A stretch of DNA of 64,000 nt from Flammeovirga yaeyamensis (GCF_018736045.1 NZ_CP076132.1:3457501-3521500), one strand, 5' to 3'. Shown: positions 16,813 to 25,840, counted from the first letter of the stretch. A program made the numbers and translations. The notes: generated by a model not told the origin, from the letters alone.

Positions 16813-18124
16813 ATCATTATTAGAAAAGGATAAAGAATTCATTTGGCATCCTTTTACTGCACAAACACTCACCCCTCCACCTTTGCCTGTGACATCGGCA
16901 AAAGGTTCCTTGCTTACTTTGGAAGATGGAAGAGAAATTATTGATGCTATTGCTTCATGGTGGGTCAATATTCATGGGCATGGTAATGAAGAATTGGCTG
17001 AGGTCATCAAGCAGCAAGTTTTGGATTTGGACCATATTATCTTTGCGGGCTTTGCACATCAACCCTCAGTAGCTTTGGCAGAAAAACTTCAGCCGCTATT
17101 ACCAGGAAATTTACATCGTTTCTTCTTTTCTGATAATGGGTCTACAGCCACTGAAGTTGCTTTAAAAATGGCTATCCAATATTTTTGGAATAAAGGAGAT
17201 ACCAAAAGAAAAAAAGTAATTGCATTAGAAGGTGCTTATCATGGAGATACATTTGGAGCATTATCTATGGCGGCACGCACCCCTTTCTCTGCTCCATTCG
17301 ACGATTACTTGTTTGATGTTTTGTACTTGCCTTTTCCGACTGAGGAAAATGAAAAAGAAGTATATGAATTAATGGAAGAATATTGTGCATCGGAAGAGGT
17401 TTGTGCCTTTATTTTTGAGCCATTAGTACAAGGTGCAAGTGGAATGAGAATGTACTCTGCGAAAACACTCGATCACTTAATTGGTATTGCTCAAAGCTTT
17501 GGTACATTATGTATTGCCGATGAAGTAATGACAGGATTTTACCGAACTGGGAAGTTATTTGCCACCAATTATCTAACTGATCATGCCCCTGATATTTTAT
17601 GTTGTTCAAAGGCGTTGACGGCAGGTATTTTACCAATGGGTTTAACCATTTGTACTCAAGAAATCTATAGTGCTTATCTCGTAGATGACATGATGAAAAC
17701 ATTTTTTCATGGACACTCATTTACCGGAAATCCGATTACTTGTGCATTAGCGTTAAAGAGTTTAGAAATGCTCATAGGTGATGAAAGACAAGAACAAATA
17801 AAAACGCTTTGCAATAGTCAGAAAATGATGGCCGAAAAATTAACTGCACTCCCCTATTTTTCTAATGTTAGGGTGACGGGAAGTATTCTTGCGTTAGATT
17901 ATATTAATGAGGCTGAAACATCCTATTTTAATTCTATCAGAAACGAGTTATATAATTGGGCTTTATCAAATAATATTTTGCTAAGGCCTTTAGGTAATAC
18001 ATTATATATACTGACAAATTATACCATCAAGACAGAAGAGCTTGAAAAAGTATATCAGTTAGTGTCTCAATTAGGGACTTTGGGGTTAAAAAAATGTCTT
18101 GAACTTCAAACTGAAGAAGAATAA
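16805..18124 (+). CDS. bioA: Adenosylmethionine-8-amino-7-oxononanoate aminotransferase
   Basis: A 439-residue class III PLP aminotransferase that converts KAPA to DAPA with SAM as amino donor. Seen: IWHPFTAQ (residues 13-20, with BioA-type contacts), SWWVNIHGHGN, SDNGSTATEVALKMA, EGAYHGDTFGALSM, IADEVMTGFYRTGK (PLP Asp) and the Schiff-base lysine in CCSKALTAG (Lys269), followed by HGHSFTGNPI. The WHPFT motif separates it from other class III aminotransferases. Last gene of the operon; no strong terminator directly follows, so the hairpins at 18287 onward may end the transcript. Confidence 0.97.
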   Translation: MNKSLLEKDKEFIWHPFTAQTLTPPPLPVTSAKGSLLTLEDGREIIDAIASWWVNIHGHGNEELAEVIKQQVLDLDHIIFAGFAHQPSVALAEKLQPLLPGNLHRFFFSDNGSTATEVALKMAIQYFWNKGDTKRKKVIALEGAYHGDTFGALSMAARTPFSAPFDDYLFDVLYLPFPTEENEKEVYELMEEYCASEEVCAFIFEPLVQGASGMRMYSAKTLDHLIGIAQSFGTLCIADEVMTGFYRTGKLFATNYLTDHAPDILCCSKALTAGILPMGLTICTQEIYSAYLVDDMMKTFFHGHSFTGNPITCALALKSLEMLIGDERQEQIKTLCNSQKMMAEKLTALPYFSNVRVTGSILALDYINEAETSYFNSIRNELYNWALSNNILLRPLGNTLYILTNYTIKTEELEKVYQLVSQLGTLGLKKCLELQTEEE

Positions 18125-18216
18125 TTAGTAAAAAGTTTTCACTGAATTTTTATTTATAATCATTCTAAATAGTTCAAAATTCTACGAAGAGTTATATTTT
18201 TTCTTTGATTATTAAT

Positions 18217-18320
18217 TATTATTTCCTTAATTGTTAATGAAAACAGCAATAAGAAATAGTTTTTGGGTTATTAAAGGAAAAGAAAAGGCCATCATTATGT
18301 GATGGCCTTTTTTATTTTTT
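18217..18320 (+). ncRNA. Tandem short-ORF/terminator unit, copy 1
   Basis: Contains a 21-codon ORF (18237-18302) starting MKTAIRNSFWVIKG, followed by a terminator hairpin (GGCCATCA at 18287-18294, TGATGGCC at 18300-18307) and T-runs. An upstream TTTCCTTAAT is nearly complementary to the ATTAAAGGAAA that closes the conserved block, so an RNA stem enclosing the ORF is possible. The first 44 nt of the ORF are identical to copies 2 and 3. Could be a small peptide gene, a structured sRNA, or both. Confidence 0.55.
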
Positions 18321-18393
18321 CATTATTTAAAGAAAAACGAACAATAATGGATAAAGTTGTATTTTTTTATCAAGAATTATTGTAATAATGAAA

Positions 18394-18495
18394 TTATTTC
18401 CTTTAATTAGTCAATGAAAACAGCAATAAGAAATAGTTTTTGGGTTATTAAAGGAAAAAAAAGGTCATCATTTTGTGATGACCTTTTTTAGTTAT
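18394..18495 (+). ncRNA. Tandem short-ORF/terminator unit, copy 2
   Basis: The ORF at 18414-18491 (25 codons) shares the first 14 codons with copies 1 and 3 and diverges where the hairpin begins. The terminator has GGTCATCA (18463-18470) and TGATGACC (18476-18483); relative to copy 1, one C-G pair has become T-A. The outer stem is perfect here: TTTCCTTTAAT (18397-18407) against ATTAAAGGAAA (18447-18457). It lies 177 bp after copy 1. Confidence 0.55.
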
Positions 18496-18582
18496 ACGAA
18501 TTTTGAATTTCATAAAACATATCATTTTTAACTTTGAGTAAAATAAAAATGTATTTTCTACATTTTTTATTGGAATATTAAA

Positions 18583-18685
18583 ATTATTTCTTTTAATTAG
18601 CCTATGAAAACAGCAATAAGAAATAGTTTTTGGGTTATTAAAGGAAATAGAAAAGGTCTTCATCATGTGAAGACCTTTTTTTATT
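18583..18685 (+). ncRNA. Tandem short-ORF/terminator unit, copy 3
   Basis: The ORF at 18604-18729 (41 codons) starts with the same 14 codons. The hairpin has GGTCTTCA (18655-18662) and TGAAGACC (18668-18675), a second compensatory change relative to copy 2. The outer stem keeps pairing through a U-G wobble that works only if the plus strand is transcribed. A TAACTTTG -7-like box lies at 18529-18536. It lies 190 bp after copy 2 and 60 bp before the barrel gene at 18789. Confidence 0.55.
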
Positions 18686-18788
18686 GTATTTTCATAAAAA
18701 TAGAATCAAGTCTAAAATGTTTTCATTAATTTCGTCCGACAATCATCTATCAAATGTTTGACGACTAAAAGTCAATAACTTTCATTTT

Positions 18789-19982
18789 ATGAAACTAAGA
18801 AAAATAAAAAAGACCTTATTTTTTATTCTACTATTATCCTTATCAGTTCAGGTTGTGTCTGCACAAAGTACTACTGCATTAACTGATTCCACAGCTCAAG
18901 AGAACATCAAAAAGGAGAAAAAGAAAAAAAATCTCCGTTTTAGTGTTTTAGGTGGACCAGGGTATACTCCAGATTACGGATTCCTTTTAGGGGTAAGTAT
19001 GTTATTCACTTTTAAGATCGATACAACAGATCCTGATTTAAATAGGTCTGTCGTGCCCATTGCTGGTGCATGGCTTTCTTCTGGTGGATTTAACTTAATT
19101 GCTAAACCTCAGCTATTTTTCAAAGACGATAAAATTCGATATTTCGGACAAGTACAATACAGAAATAACTATGATAATTATTATGGTGTAGGTTTCGACA
19201 CCAATCAAAATATTCCAAGAAGTGATTCCACCACACAGTTCTTCCAAAACTCCATAGTGAACTTTGGTTCGGTACTTTTCAGACTGGGTGAATCTGATTT
19301 TTTCTTGGGACCTTCCTTCGAAGTTACCTATAGAAATTTAAGTGAAATTTCTCCGTTGATGGCCACAGACCCTGTTTATATTGAACAAGGTGGTAAACCT
19401 GAAGGAATGGACTTTTTTAATATCGGTTTAGGATTTGAAGTCTCATACGATACAAGAGACATTCCTGCCAATGCATGGAGTGGAGTTTTCTTCGATATCA
19501 ATGCTAGATATTATGATACATGGCTAGGTTCAGATAGTCAATGGGGATTTATTAGTGCCGAATACCGACAATACAAATTACTCCCTTTTATGGGGGAAAG
19601 AAGAGTATTAGCATGGACTGCCAAAATAAGGTCTTCCTATGGAGATGTTCCCTTTACCGATATGTCACTTATAGGGTCTCCTTTTGATTTAAGAGGTTAC
19701 TATCTAGGTCAATATAGAGATAAAACTTCTGCATTTATGATGGCGGAATATAGACATATGATTAACTCTAAATCTAAATTACTGTCTAGGTTAGGCTTTG
19801 CTGCTTGGGGTGGTGTAGGTATGGTTGGTCCTGATTTATGGAACCCTGGAGGAGTATTACCTAACTTTGGGGCCGGTTTAAGAGTAGAGGTACAACCTAG
19901 AATGAACTTTAGAGTCGATTTAGGTCGAGATCCTTTAGCTGGACAGAATTTGATTTACTTTAATATGACGGAAGCGTTTTAG
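18789..19982 (+). CDS. BamA/TamA-family outer-membrane protein
   Basis: A 397-residue protein with a signal peptide (KKTLFFILLLSLSVQVVSAQ), a Lys-rich linker (KKEKKKKNLRF) and a barrel resembling the bacterial surface antigen (Omp85 C-terminal) family. Strand and lid signatures: FEVSYDTRDIPANAWSG and SLIGSPFDLRGYYLGQYRD, where DLRGYY corresponds to the RGF/Y lid motif. The C-terminus LIYFNMTEAF ends in Phe. There are no POTRA domains. It is similar in design to the barrel at 10056 (both end in EAF), so the two are likely paralogues. Role unproven. Confidence 0.85.
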   Translation: MKLRKIKKTLFFILLLSLSVQVVSAQSTTALTDSTAQENIKKEKKKKNLRFSVLGGPGYTPDYGFLLGVSMLFTFKIDTTDPDLNRSVVPIAGAWLSSGGFNLIAKPQLFFKDDKIRYFGQVQYRNNYDNYYGVGFDTNQNIPRSDSTTQFFQNSIVNFGSVLFRLGESDFFLGPSFEVTYRNLSEISPLMATDPVYIEQGGKPEGMDFFNIGLGFEVSYDTRDIPANAWSGVFFDINARYYDTWLGSDSQWGFISAEYRQYKLLPFMGERRVLAWTAKIRSSYGDVPFTDMSLIGSPFDLRGYYLGQYRDKTSAFMMAEYRHMINSKSKLLSRLGFAAWGGVGMVGPDLWNPGGVLPNFGAGLRVEVQPRMNFRVDLGRDPLAGQNLIYFNMTEAF

Positions 19983-20009
19983 CAGGTAGCAAAGTTAACG
20001 CTCGTTTTA

Positions 20010-20036
20010 GGTAAGAAGTAAGAGGGAAGAAGTAAA
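20010..20036. repeat. Heptamer-like tandem repeat (GTAAGAA/GTAAGAG type)
   Basis: Imperfect repeats of GTAAGAA and GTAAGAG. The same heptamers recur at 59746-59766 and 61881-61901; related heptamers occur in other intergenic regions of the window. Confidence 0.6.
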
Positions 20037-20037
20037 A

Positions 20038-20101
20038 CTGGCGCAAATGTTAAGCGAAAGCGTCATTTGTGCCCATAAACGTTAGAGGTCTCCCGACCTC
20101 G
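20038..20101 (+). repeat. Two-hairpin dispersed repeat, copy R1
   Basis: The first hairpin has arms CAAATG and CATTTG around TTAAGCG-type sequence. The second is GAGGTC-TCCC-GACCTC. A near-identical copy lies inverted at 37934-37997, and diverged copies with compensated first stems lie at 57265 and 57948. Confidence 0.8.
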
Positions 20102-20107
20102 TTTTTT

Positions 20108-20139
20108 ACTAAGGAACTAAGGAACTAAGGAACTAAGGA
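20108..20139. repeat. Four tandem ACTAAGGA octamers
   Basis: ACTAAGGA repeated four times without interruption, directly after repeat R1. A related series (TTAGTTCC type, the reverse complement) lies at 38089-38106 and 53636-53680, again near palindromic repeats. Confidence 0.85.
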
Positions 20140-20224
20140 AAATTACAAATTTGAGGAATCTACTCAAACGCTTTAAAAATAATTCCGTGTATTCAGATAG
20201 AATCTTTGGAACTAAAGTATATAA

Positions 20225-20271
20225 AAAAGGATTAAAACTTTTGGGAATCACCCTAAGTTTTAATCCTTTTT
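20225..20271 (-). terminator. Terminator of cysQ
   Basis: AAGGATTAAAACTT (20227-20240) pairs with AAGTTTTAATCCTT (20255-20268), flanked by A- and T-runs. It is functional on the minus strand for cysQ, which stops at 20288, and could also act on plus-strand transcripts. Confidence 0.85.
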
Positions 20272-20287
20272 TTGATTTATGAGAAGA

Positions 20288-21046
20288 TTATTTTCCTAGA
20301 ACTAGGAAGCTTCCGTTCAATAAATTTTCTTTGTTGTATTCGAATTCTGTCTCTTCAGTATTTCCTACATACACTTTACCTCCTGCAGCTTCAACGACAG
20401 CTTGTCCCGCTGCTGTATCCCACTCCATTGTTGGTCCATGTCTGTAATATAAATCAGCTTTACCTTCTGCTACCATACAGAATTTTAAAGATGATCCTAC
20501 AGAAATAGATTCTGTAGCTTCGTATTTAGAGATAATTTCTTCTTCTGCTGGATTGGCATGAGATTTTGAACGTACTGCAACACGATCACCGTCTTTCCAC
20601 TCCACTTTAATAGGATCTAAAATTCCAGCCTCTCCTTTTTTGGCTCCCTCTCCTACAATACCAATATAGATTACTTCTTTCACTGGTACATAGATCACTC
20701 CAAGAACAGGTTTTTTATCTTTTATCAAAGCAATATTTACGGTAAACTCACCATTTCTATTGATAAACTCTTTTGTACCGTCCAAAGGATCAACACACCA
20801 ATAAGTTGACCAATCTTTTCTTTCAGCATATTCTATAGATTTCCCTTCTTCTGACAAAATTGGGTAATCAAATTCTGATAAACCTTTCATAATTACTTCA
20901 TGAGAAGCCTTATCTGCTAAAGTAAGGGGTGAGTTATCATCTTTTATCTCAACTCCTAAATCTTCTTTATCGTAAATTTCCATAATTGCATGGCCTGCTT
21001 CAATCGCAATACTCATACAATCATTCGATAGTTTTTCTAAGTCCAT
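20288..21046 (-). CDS. cysQ: 3'(2'),5'-bisphosphate nucleotidase CysQ
   Basis: A 252-residue member of the inositol-monophosphatase-like superfamily that removes the 3'-phosphate from PAP (and PAPS), recycling the by-product of sulfate assimilation and sulfotransfer. Metal-site motifs: SEEGK (~65-69), the signature WCVDPLDGTKEFI (~84-96) and the C-terminal EWDTAAGQAVVEAAGG. DPLDGTKEF with the NGEFTVNIAL segment points to CysQ rather than SuhB. Usual length. It is on its own between a terminator and the bestrophin-like gene 70 bp upstream, with which it might share a transcript. Confidence 0.93.
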   Translation of the reverse strand: MDLEKLSNDCMSIAIEAGHAIMEIYDKEDLGVEIKDDNSPLTLADKASHEVIMKGLSEFDYPILSEEGKSIEYAERKDWSTYWCVDPLDGTKEFINRNGEFTVNIALIKDKKPVLGVIYVPVKEVIYIGIVGEGAKKGEAGILDPIKVEWKDGDRVAVRSKSHANPAEEEIISKYEATESISVGSSLKFCMVAEGKADLYYRHGPTMEWDTAAGQAVVEAAGGKVYVGNTEETEFEYNKENLLNGSFLVLGK

Positions 21047-21116
21047 TAGTTTCTAAATTTTATATGGGATTACAAATATAGAAAAGAAAAACAATTTAGA
21101 ATTATAGATGGATGAT

Positions 21117-22019
21117 CTACATTAAAACATACGGTCTTTCTGGCTTCCATGCATCTGGGAGATCTTTATATTTAATTTCTTGCTTGATATTGATTTCAAT
21201 AGTTCTGGCAAGAGTGAGCATTGGTGTATCAGATGATGAGTTTTCAAATGGATCTTGTAAGTAGGTCGCAATTCTCTCAATAATTAAAAAAGCTAATGCT
21301 AGAGTCACACTTGTCACCAACAATATCATCCCATTTGTTTCTACTAGACCATAGGGAAGGAAAAATATAAAGAAATAGATCAATATCTCTAACAATAAAG
21401 TGTACATACTTGGAAATACTGTATTCTTTATTCTTTCACACTTCCCCATAGAGTCAGTAAGCTTTACCAAGGTGGTATCCATTTGTACCAACTGAAATGT
21501 ATCTATGTATCCATTCTTAAATAACTCTTTTAATAACTTCCCTTGTGTATATAGTAATGAATTGGGAACATTTTTACTTCCCTTCAACACTTCTATCTCG
21601 TCGGCCTTAAGTAAATATTTAGCATCTGCTGTCGGATCTTGCTTTCTTAAATTTCTTGCCAAAGCAAAACACCAAGCTGCTTGTCTTAAGGACATATCTT
21701 CGATAATCTCATTTGAATTTTCATTTTGAGGCAAATAAGTAATGAGTTGTCTTGCCCAACTTCTAGAATCGTTTACAATGGCTCCCCAGACTTTTCTTGC
21801 CTCCCACCATCTTTGATAGGATGAATTGGTACGAAAAGCTAAAAGCAGGGAAATAGCGGTACCTGGAACAGAGATAATACTTAATGGTAAACTAAGCTGA
21901 CTCAATAAATGTTCATCATCTAAAATTGATAAAAAAAGCATATATATAACAATCAACAACACAGAAAACCAAAGGTCTTTAAAAAGTCTTTTCCAAGGAA
22001 TATATAAACGGGTTACCAT
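21117..22019 (-). CDS. Bestrophin-family chloride channel-like protein
   Basis: A 300-residue membrane protein of the bestrophin (formerly UPF0187) family. Typical features: N-terminal RLYIPWKRLFKDLW before the first helix, SVPGTAISLLLAFRTNSSY followed by QRWWEARKVWG (~60-90), and a C-terminal LQDPFENSSSDTPML with the conserved Asp-Pro-Phe-(E/D)-N. Bacterial homologues are pentameric anion (some cation) channels of the inner membrane. Hydrophobic segments lie near residues 15-30, 46-60 and 210-250. The gene may be co-transcribed with cysQ, which starts 70 bp downstream. Confidence 0.9.
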   Translation of the reverse strand: MVTRLYIPWKRLFKDLWFSVLLIVIYMLFLSILDDEHLLSQLSLPLSIISVPGTAISLLLAFRTNSSYQRWWEARKVWGAIVNDSRSWARQLITYLPQNENSNEIIEDMSLRQAAWCFALARNLRKQDPTADAKYLLKADEIEVLKGSKNVPNSLLYTQGKLLKELFKNGYIDTFQLVQMDTTLVKLTDSMGKCERIKNTVFPSMYTLLLEILIYFFIFFLPYGLVETNGMILLVTSVTLALAFLIIERIATYLQDPFENSSSDTPMLTLARTIEINIKQEIKYKDLPDAWKPERPYVLM

Positions 22020-22335
22020 ATATTTTTTTACTAGTTTTTGGGATACTATTAGTTAATGTAAATCAGATTAAAAATATCATCTAATAGCGTAAATTCTTTG
22101 TTTTTGCCTATAAAAAGTTCCTATAAGCAATAATTCTTAAAGAGATTCTTATTTTTTTTCAATTATTCTTTGAATTTTACAACAAGACCTCTATATTAGT
22201 AGCAAATTAATATTAGACTATAAAAAATCTTTACCACAGATAAATTAATAACCACAAAATCAAATCCAATTTATTGCAAATCCCCCTATTTTATGGTTTT
22301 TAAATTACATAATTTATTATGTGGTACTTAAAAAT

Positions 22336-22389
22336 ATTATTAGTAGTTAGTTTATCAAAAAACGAAAGGCTATCTCAAATTGGGATAGC
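22336..22389 (+). other. Conserved 27-nt element followed by terminator, copy 1
   Basis: The 27 nt at 22336-22362 recur exactly at 28106-28132. Both are followed by an unrelated intrinsic terminator; here it is GCTATCTC (22369-22376) with GGGATAGC (22382-22389) and a T-run. A short ORF (22320-22418, starting MWYLKILLVV) runs through it. It lies 209 bp upstream of the first modular lipoprotein. The rest of the 22020-22597 gap is AT-rich, with a hairpin ACATAAT/ATTATGT just before the element and no gene. Confidence 0.5.
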
Positions 22390-22597
22390 TTTTTTATTTT
22401 TAAAAACTATCTGATTATTAACAAGCTATAATCCATTCATAGATTAAAATTTATTTGCATAATTTTATATAATATTTGCATTTCACACATGTTATATGTT
22501 CTTTTGCACACGTAATACATTACCCAAAAAAATATTTAATTTTCTAAGTAATTATCATTTACTGTAACATTTATTCTTTACTAAAAACATTTCTTTT

Positions 22598-25500
22598 ATG
22601 AACAAGCTATCAGCCCTTGGGGCGCTACTATTGCTATTGATTGGTTTTTCATGTCAAAACCGATTGGAGGATCCAACTGTTTTCACCTCAGAAGAGACTT
22701 CTGAAGAATCTAACAAGAGAATGCCTTTTAATCAAAGAGTATTCTTATTAAACTCAGCAGGCAATTCGTCTGTTATTTATGAAATCGATTACGATTTCCA
22801 AGGTTTAACTGGCGGTGCAACGCTTACAAAAGTAAACACTTCAGAAACCTTGCCAAAAGGTGGTCACATGTGTGTTTCTCCGGATAACCGTTTCTTAACC
22901 GTTGTAGTTGCTAAAAAGAACAAAATCTATTTAGTAGAAATTGCAACAGGTCAAGTAAAGTCAGCTACTTTAATGGCTTACAATCCTAATAAAGTTTCTA
23001 TTGATCAGGTGACTGACAATCCTTCAAATTACTTGATGAGTAATTATAGAAACGAAAAAGGTAAAAAAGTAGGCGGGATTACTCAAGTGGATGTTGATCA
23101 AGAAGGCTACTTATTTATCGCAGGTAAGGCTGGCTTCTTTAGAGTTGTAGCAGATAGAGGAAATGGCAATCAAGATCCTTCTGAGGTGGGATATAAGAGT
23201 GACATTTGGTCTGAAATCTGGGAACAACAAGATCAAAATTATCTTGAGAACAACGGTGTGGATACTGATAAATATGGTACAAATTGGGTGCATGCTATCC
23301 ATTACAAATTTGCCAACAACTTACAAGTAGAATCTACTGAAGACGGAGAAGAATATTTTGATGTAGATCAGAATTTCAATCCTAAAAAAGTAAAATTCCA
23401 AGGTGGCGACATTTTATTCACTCAAAACTCTGCTGAAACTGACGGTTTTGAGAGTCAACGTTTAATCTCTTTCTCACAATGGAAAGGTGGTACGGCTATT
23501 TATCTTGATTTACATTGGGATTATGCTTCTGAAACCATCACATTTGATGCCGGTAAAGTATTCGGTGATTTGAATAAATTACAAGACGAAACAGAGAAAG
23601 CAAATACAAGCAGCAGAAGTGCAGGTAAAGTAACAGGTGCAGCACTTACTGGAGACAACATGGTATTGACATCGCATCACAAATCGAAATTCTTACAATT
23701 AAGAACATTGGATGGTGAAATCGTGAATGGCACTATTGAAATGACATTTAGCAACCCTGCCGATGATTTTACAGTTCATAATTGGGGTGATATGGCATCC
23801 ACTCAATCATTCGATGTAAATACTTCTAATGATGATCAGTTATCAAATAAAGAAATTGACGGTGCCTATTATGTAGATTGGTACAGAGGTGATTATGAAA
23901 GTCATCAGTATGCTGAAATTAAGCTATACCGTCCAGGTATTGGTGCTGACAAATATGATGTTCTAGATTTATCTGAAGACAACCATAACGTATCTAAAGA
24001 ATCAAGAAGAAATTCAGCGAACGCAGATATTGCAGATTATAATAAAAATGCGAGCAAGTTTGTTTCATTAGGTGGTGGATATGCAATATTCAAACTTCCA
24101 ACATCAGTAACAGTAACAAAAAATACTACTTTACAAGTTGTTGAAACTTCATGGAACAAAGCATCAGAGTATTCTGAAATTGCAGATGCTTTTGCAGCAT
24201 ATCCAGAACAAGCATCTATAATGGTACTTCCGAATAATAATGCTAGATATTTCAGCGAAGGTTTATTATCAGAAACTTGGGTAGAAGTTGGAGATGCTTC
24301 AATTGCAAACAACGAATTCAACTTAGGTGATTTGGAAGGCTCAACTGTACAATGGATTAAAATCATTGACAACGCTTCAAAAACTCCTGATGGTTTTGAT
24401 ATCAACTTTGTTTCAATTTTCGAAGGTGAAAGTAATACTATTATCTCTACAGACGATGCCCCTTGGTTACCATGTGATGGTATTACTGCAGATAGTTATG
24501 CGATTAGAACGGGAGATGACAATCCATCTAACGCTGTGATTTTAGGTGAAGCAATGTATAAAATCCCTACAGCAGATCAAGTGATCAAATCGAGTATTAT
24601 CGAGTTATCTCAAGAACAAAAAGATTACTTTGGTAGAGTATCAGGAAGAAGTGCAATCATTGGTGCTTTTGTGGCAGAAATTGACGGAAAACTTCACGCC
24701 TATGAAATTCATGATGACTGTTCTGTTAAAGGCATGAGACACTTCGAATGGGGTGGAGCAAGAAAGAACACTTCTTTCGTAGCATTACCAAATTCTCCAA
24801 GTAAATATTCAACTTCTGAAATGGCAGGTATCACTACTTCATTTGTTGAATGGGATGGTCTAGATATTATTTATGACTTAAATGGTGAAACTGTAAGAGT
24901 TCCTTTTGCAACTAAACAAGAAGGTCGTATTCGTTATAAGAATGCCATTTATAACATGATTTTACCATCAGGCGATTTCCCTTGTGACATCACCTATGAT
25001 AAATTCACTCCTTCTACAAAAGCACAAAGCTTTGATAGAGTAAATGCATTCCTTGTACCAAAACCAGGTCAGATTATCGACGTTATCGTATTTGATGCAG
25101 CTCAGAAAGCACAATTCCAAGGCAACTTGATTGGTATGTTAATCGCTAAGATTAATAATAGATTACATGCCTATGAAGTAAAATCAGATTGTACTGTAAA
25201 AGGTATCAGACACCAATCGTGGGGTGCAGGAGGAACAGCGATGAAAAATCAATCTCTGATTTCTCAACCCAAGAAAAATAACTCTTCATCTTACGCAGTA
25301 AGTGATGGATACAAGTACAATTGGATTGGTTTAATCACTAAAAATGGATGGGATTATAACATGTTGTACGAGGTAGAAGGCGTTGGTGAATTTATCCTTC
25401 CTTTCACTCAAGTTTTTTACAAGCAAATGTGGTATGGTGGACCTAAACCACACATTGTTTGTTCAGCACATGATGTAATTGGAGAAGTTGAAGTAGATTA

Positions 25501-25795
25501 CTATGGAGATAAATATGGTTTCACTACTCAACAACAATTAATTGAAGCTCCGAATGGCGATGTGTTTAGACAATTAAGAGTCAAAAACCACACTGGCAGT
25601 AATCAAGATTTTTATGTAGAATCTTATGGTAATGGTGTTGTTTACCAAGGAACAGTTTCCGCAAATAAAGAGTTATTCTTTACAATTCCTTATTCTGGAG
25701 GCAATCCAACATTCAAATTATACATTGATGGAAGTGTATTAACGAAATCTTCTTCTGTTACACTTACCAAAGATGCTTGCGACGTGGTTCAATAG
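22598..25795 (+). CDS. Large modular surface lipoprotein, paralogue 1
   Basis: A 1065-residue lipoprotein (signal ending LLIGFSC, lipid-bearing Cys19). Residues ~40-600 form a core shared with the genes at 26098 and 28272: KRMPFNQRVFLLNS, LPKGGHMCVSPDNRF, ITQVDVDQEGYLFIAGKAGF, GGDILFTQNSAET, NWGDMASTQSFD, NSANADIADYNK, LQVVETSWNK and TPDGFDINFVSIFEG. The first part looks beta-propeller-like. The C-terminal ~440 residues hold two tandem related modules (LHAYEIHDDCSVKGMRHFEW and LHAYEVKSDCTVKGIRHQSW) and a terminal beta domain. No catalytic motif or T9SS sorting domain is seen. Probable cell-surface binding protein; family name not known to me. Confidence 0.8.
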   Translation: MNKLSALGALLLLLIGFSCQNRLEDPTVFTSEETSEESNKRMPFNQRVFLLNSAGNSSVIYEIDYDFQGLTGGATLTKVNTSETLPKGGHMCVSPDNRFLTVVVAKKNKIYLVEIATGQVKSATLMAYNPNKVSIDQVTDNPSNYLMSNYRNEKGKKVGGITQVDVDQEGYLFIAGKAGFFRVVADRGNGNQDPSEVGYKSDIWSEIWEQQDQNYLENNGVDTDKYGTNWVHAIHYKFANNLQVESTEDGEEYFDVDQNFNPKKVKFQGGDILFTQNSAETDGFESQRLISFSQWKGGTAIYLDLHWDYASETITFDAGKVFGDLNKLQDETEKANTSSRSAGKVTGAALTGDNMVLTSHHKSKFLQLRTLDGEIVNGTIEMTFSNPADDFTVHNWGDMASTQSFDVNTSNDDQLSNKEIDGAYYVDWYRGDYESHQYAEIKLYRPGIGADKYDVLDLSEDNHNVSKESRRNSANADIADYNKNASKFVSLGGGYAIFKLPTSVTVTKNTTLQVVETSWNKASEYSEIADAFAAYPEQASIMVLPNNNARYFSEGLLSETWVEVGDASIANNEFNLGDLEGSTVQWIKIIDNASKTPDGFDINFVSIFEGESNTIISTDDAPWLPCDGITADSYAIRTGDDNPSNAVILGEAMYKIPTADQVIKSSIIELSQEQKDYFGRVSGRSAIIGAFVAEIDGKLHAYEIHDDCSVKGMRHFEWGGARKNTSFVALPNSPSKYSTSEMAGITTSFVEWDGLDIIYDLNGETVRVPFATKQEGRIRYKNAIYNMILPSGDFPCDITYDKFTPSTKAQSFDRVNAFLVPKPGQIIDVIVFDAAQKAQFQGNLIGMLIAKINNRLHAYEVKSDCTVKGIRHQSWGAGGTAMKNQSLISQPKKNNSSSYAVSDGYKYNWIGLITKNGWDYNMLYEVEGVGEFILPFTQVFYKQMWYGGPKPHIVCSAHDVIGEVEVDYYGDKYGFTTQQQLIEAPNGDVFRQLRVKNHTGSNQDFYVESYGNGVVYQGTVSANKELFFTIPYSGGNPTFKLYIDGSVLTKSSSVTLTKDACDVVQ

Positions 25796-25814
25796 AATAT
25801 AATATCTCAAAATT

Positions 25815-25840
25815 AAGGGTTGCTCTTTGGAGTAACCCTT
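25815..25840 (+). terminator. Terminator after lipoprotein paralogue 1
   Basis: AAGGGTT and AACCCTT, with inner CTC/GAG pairing and a TTTG loop, followed by T-rich sequence, 20 bp after the stop. Confidence 0.8.
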
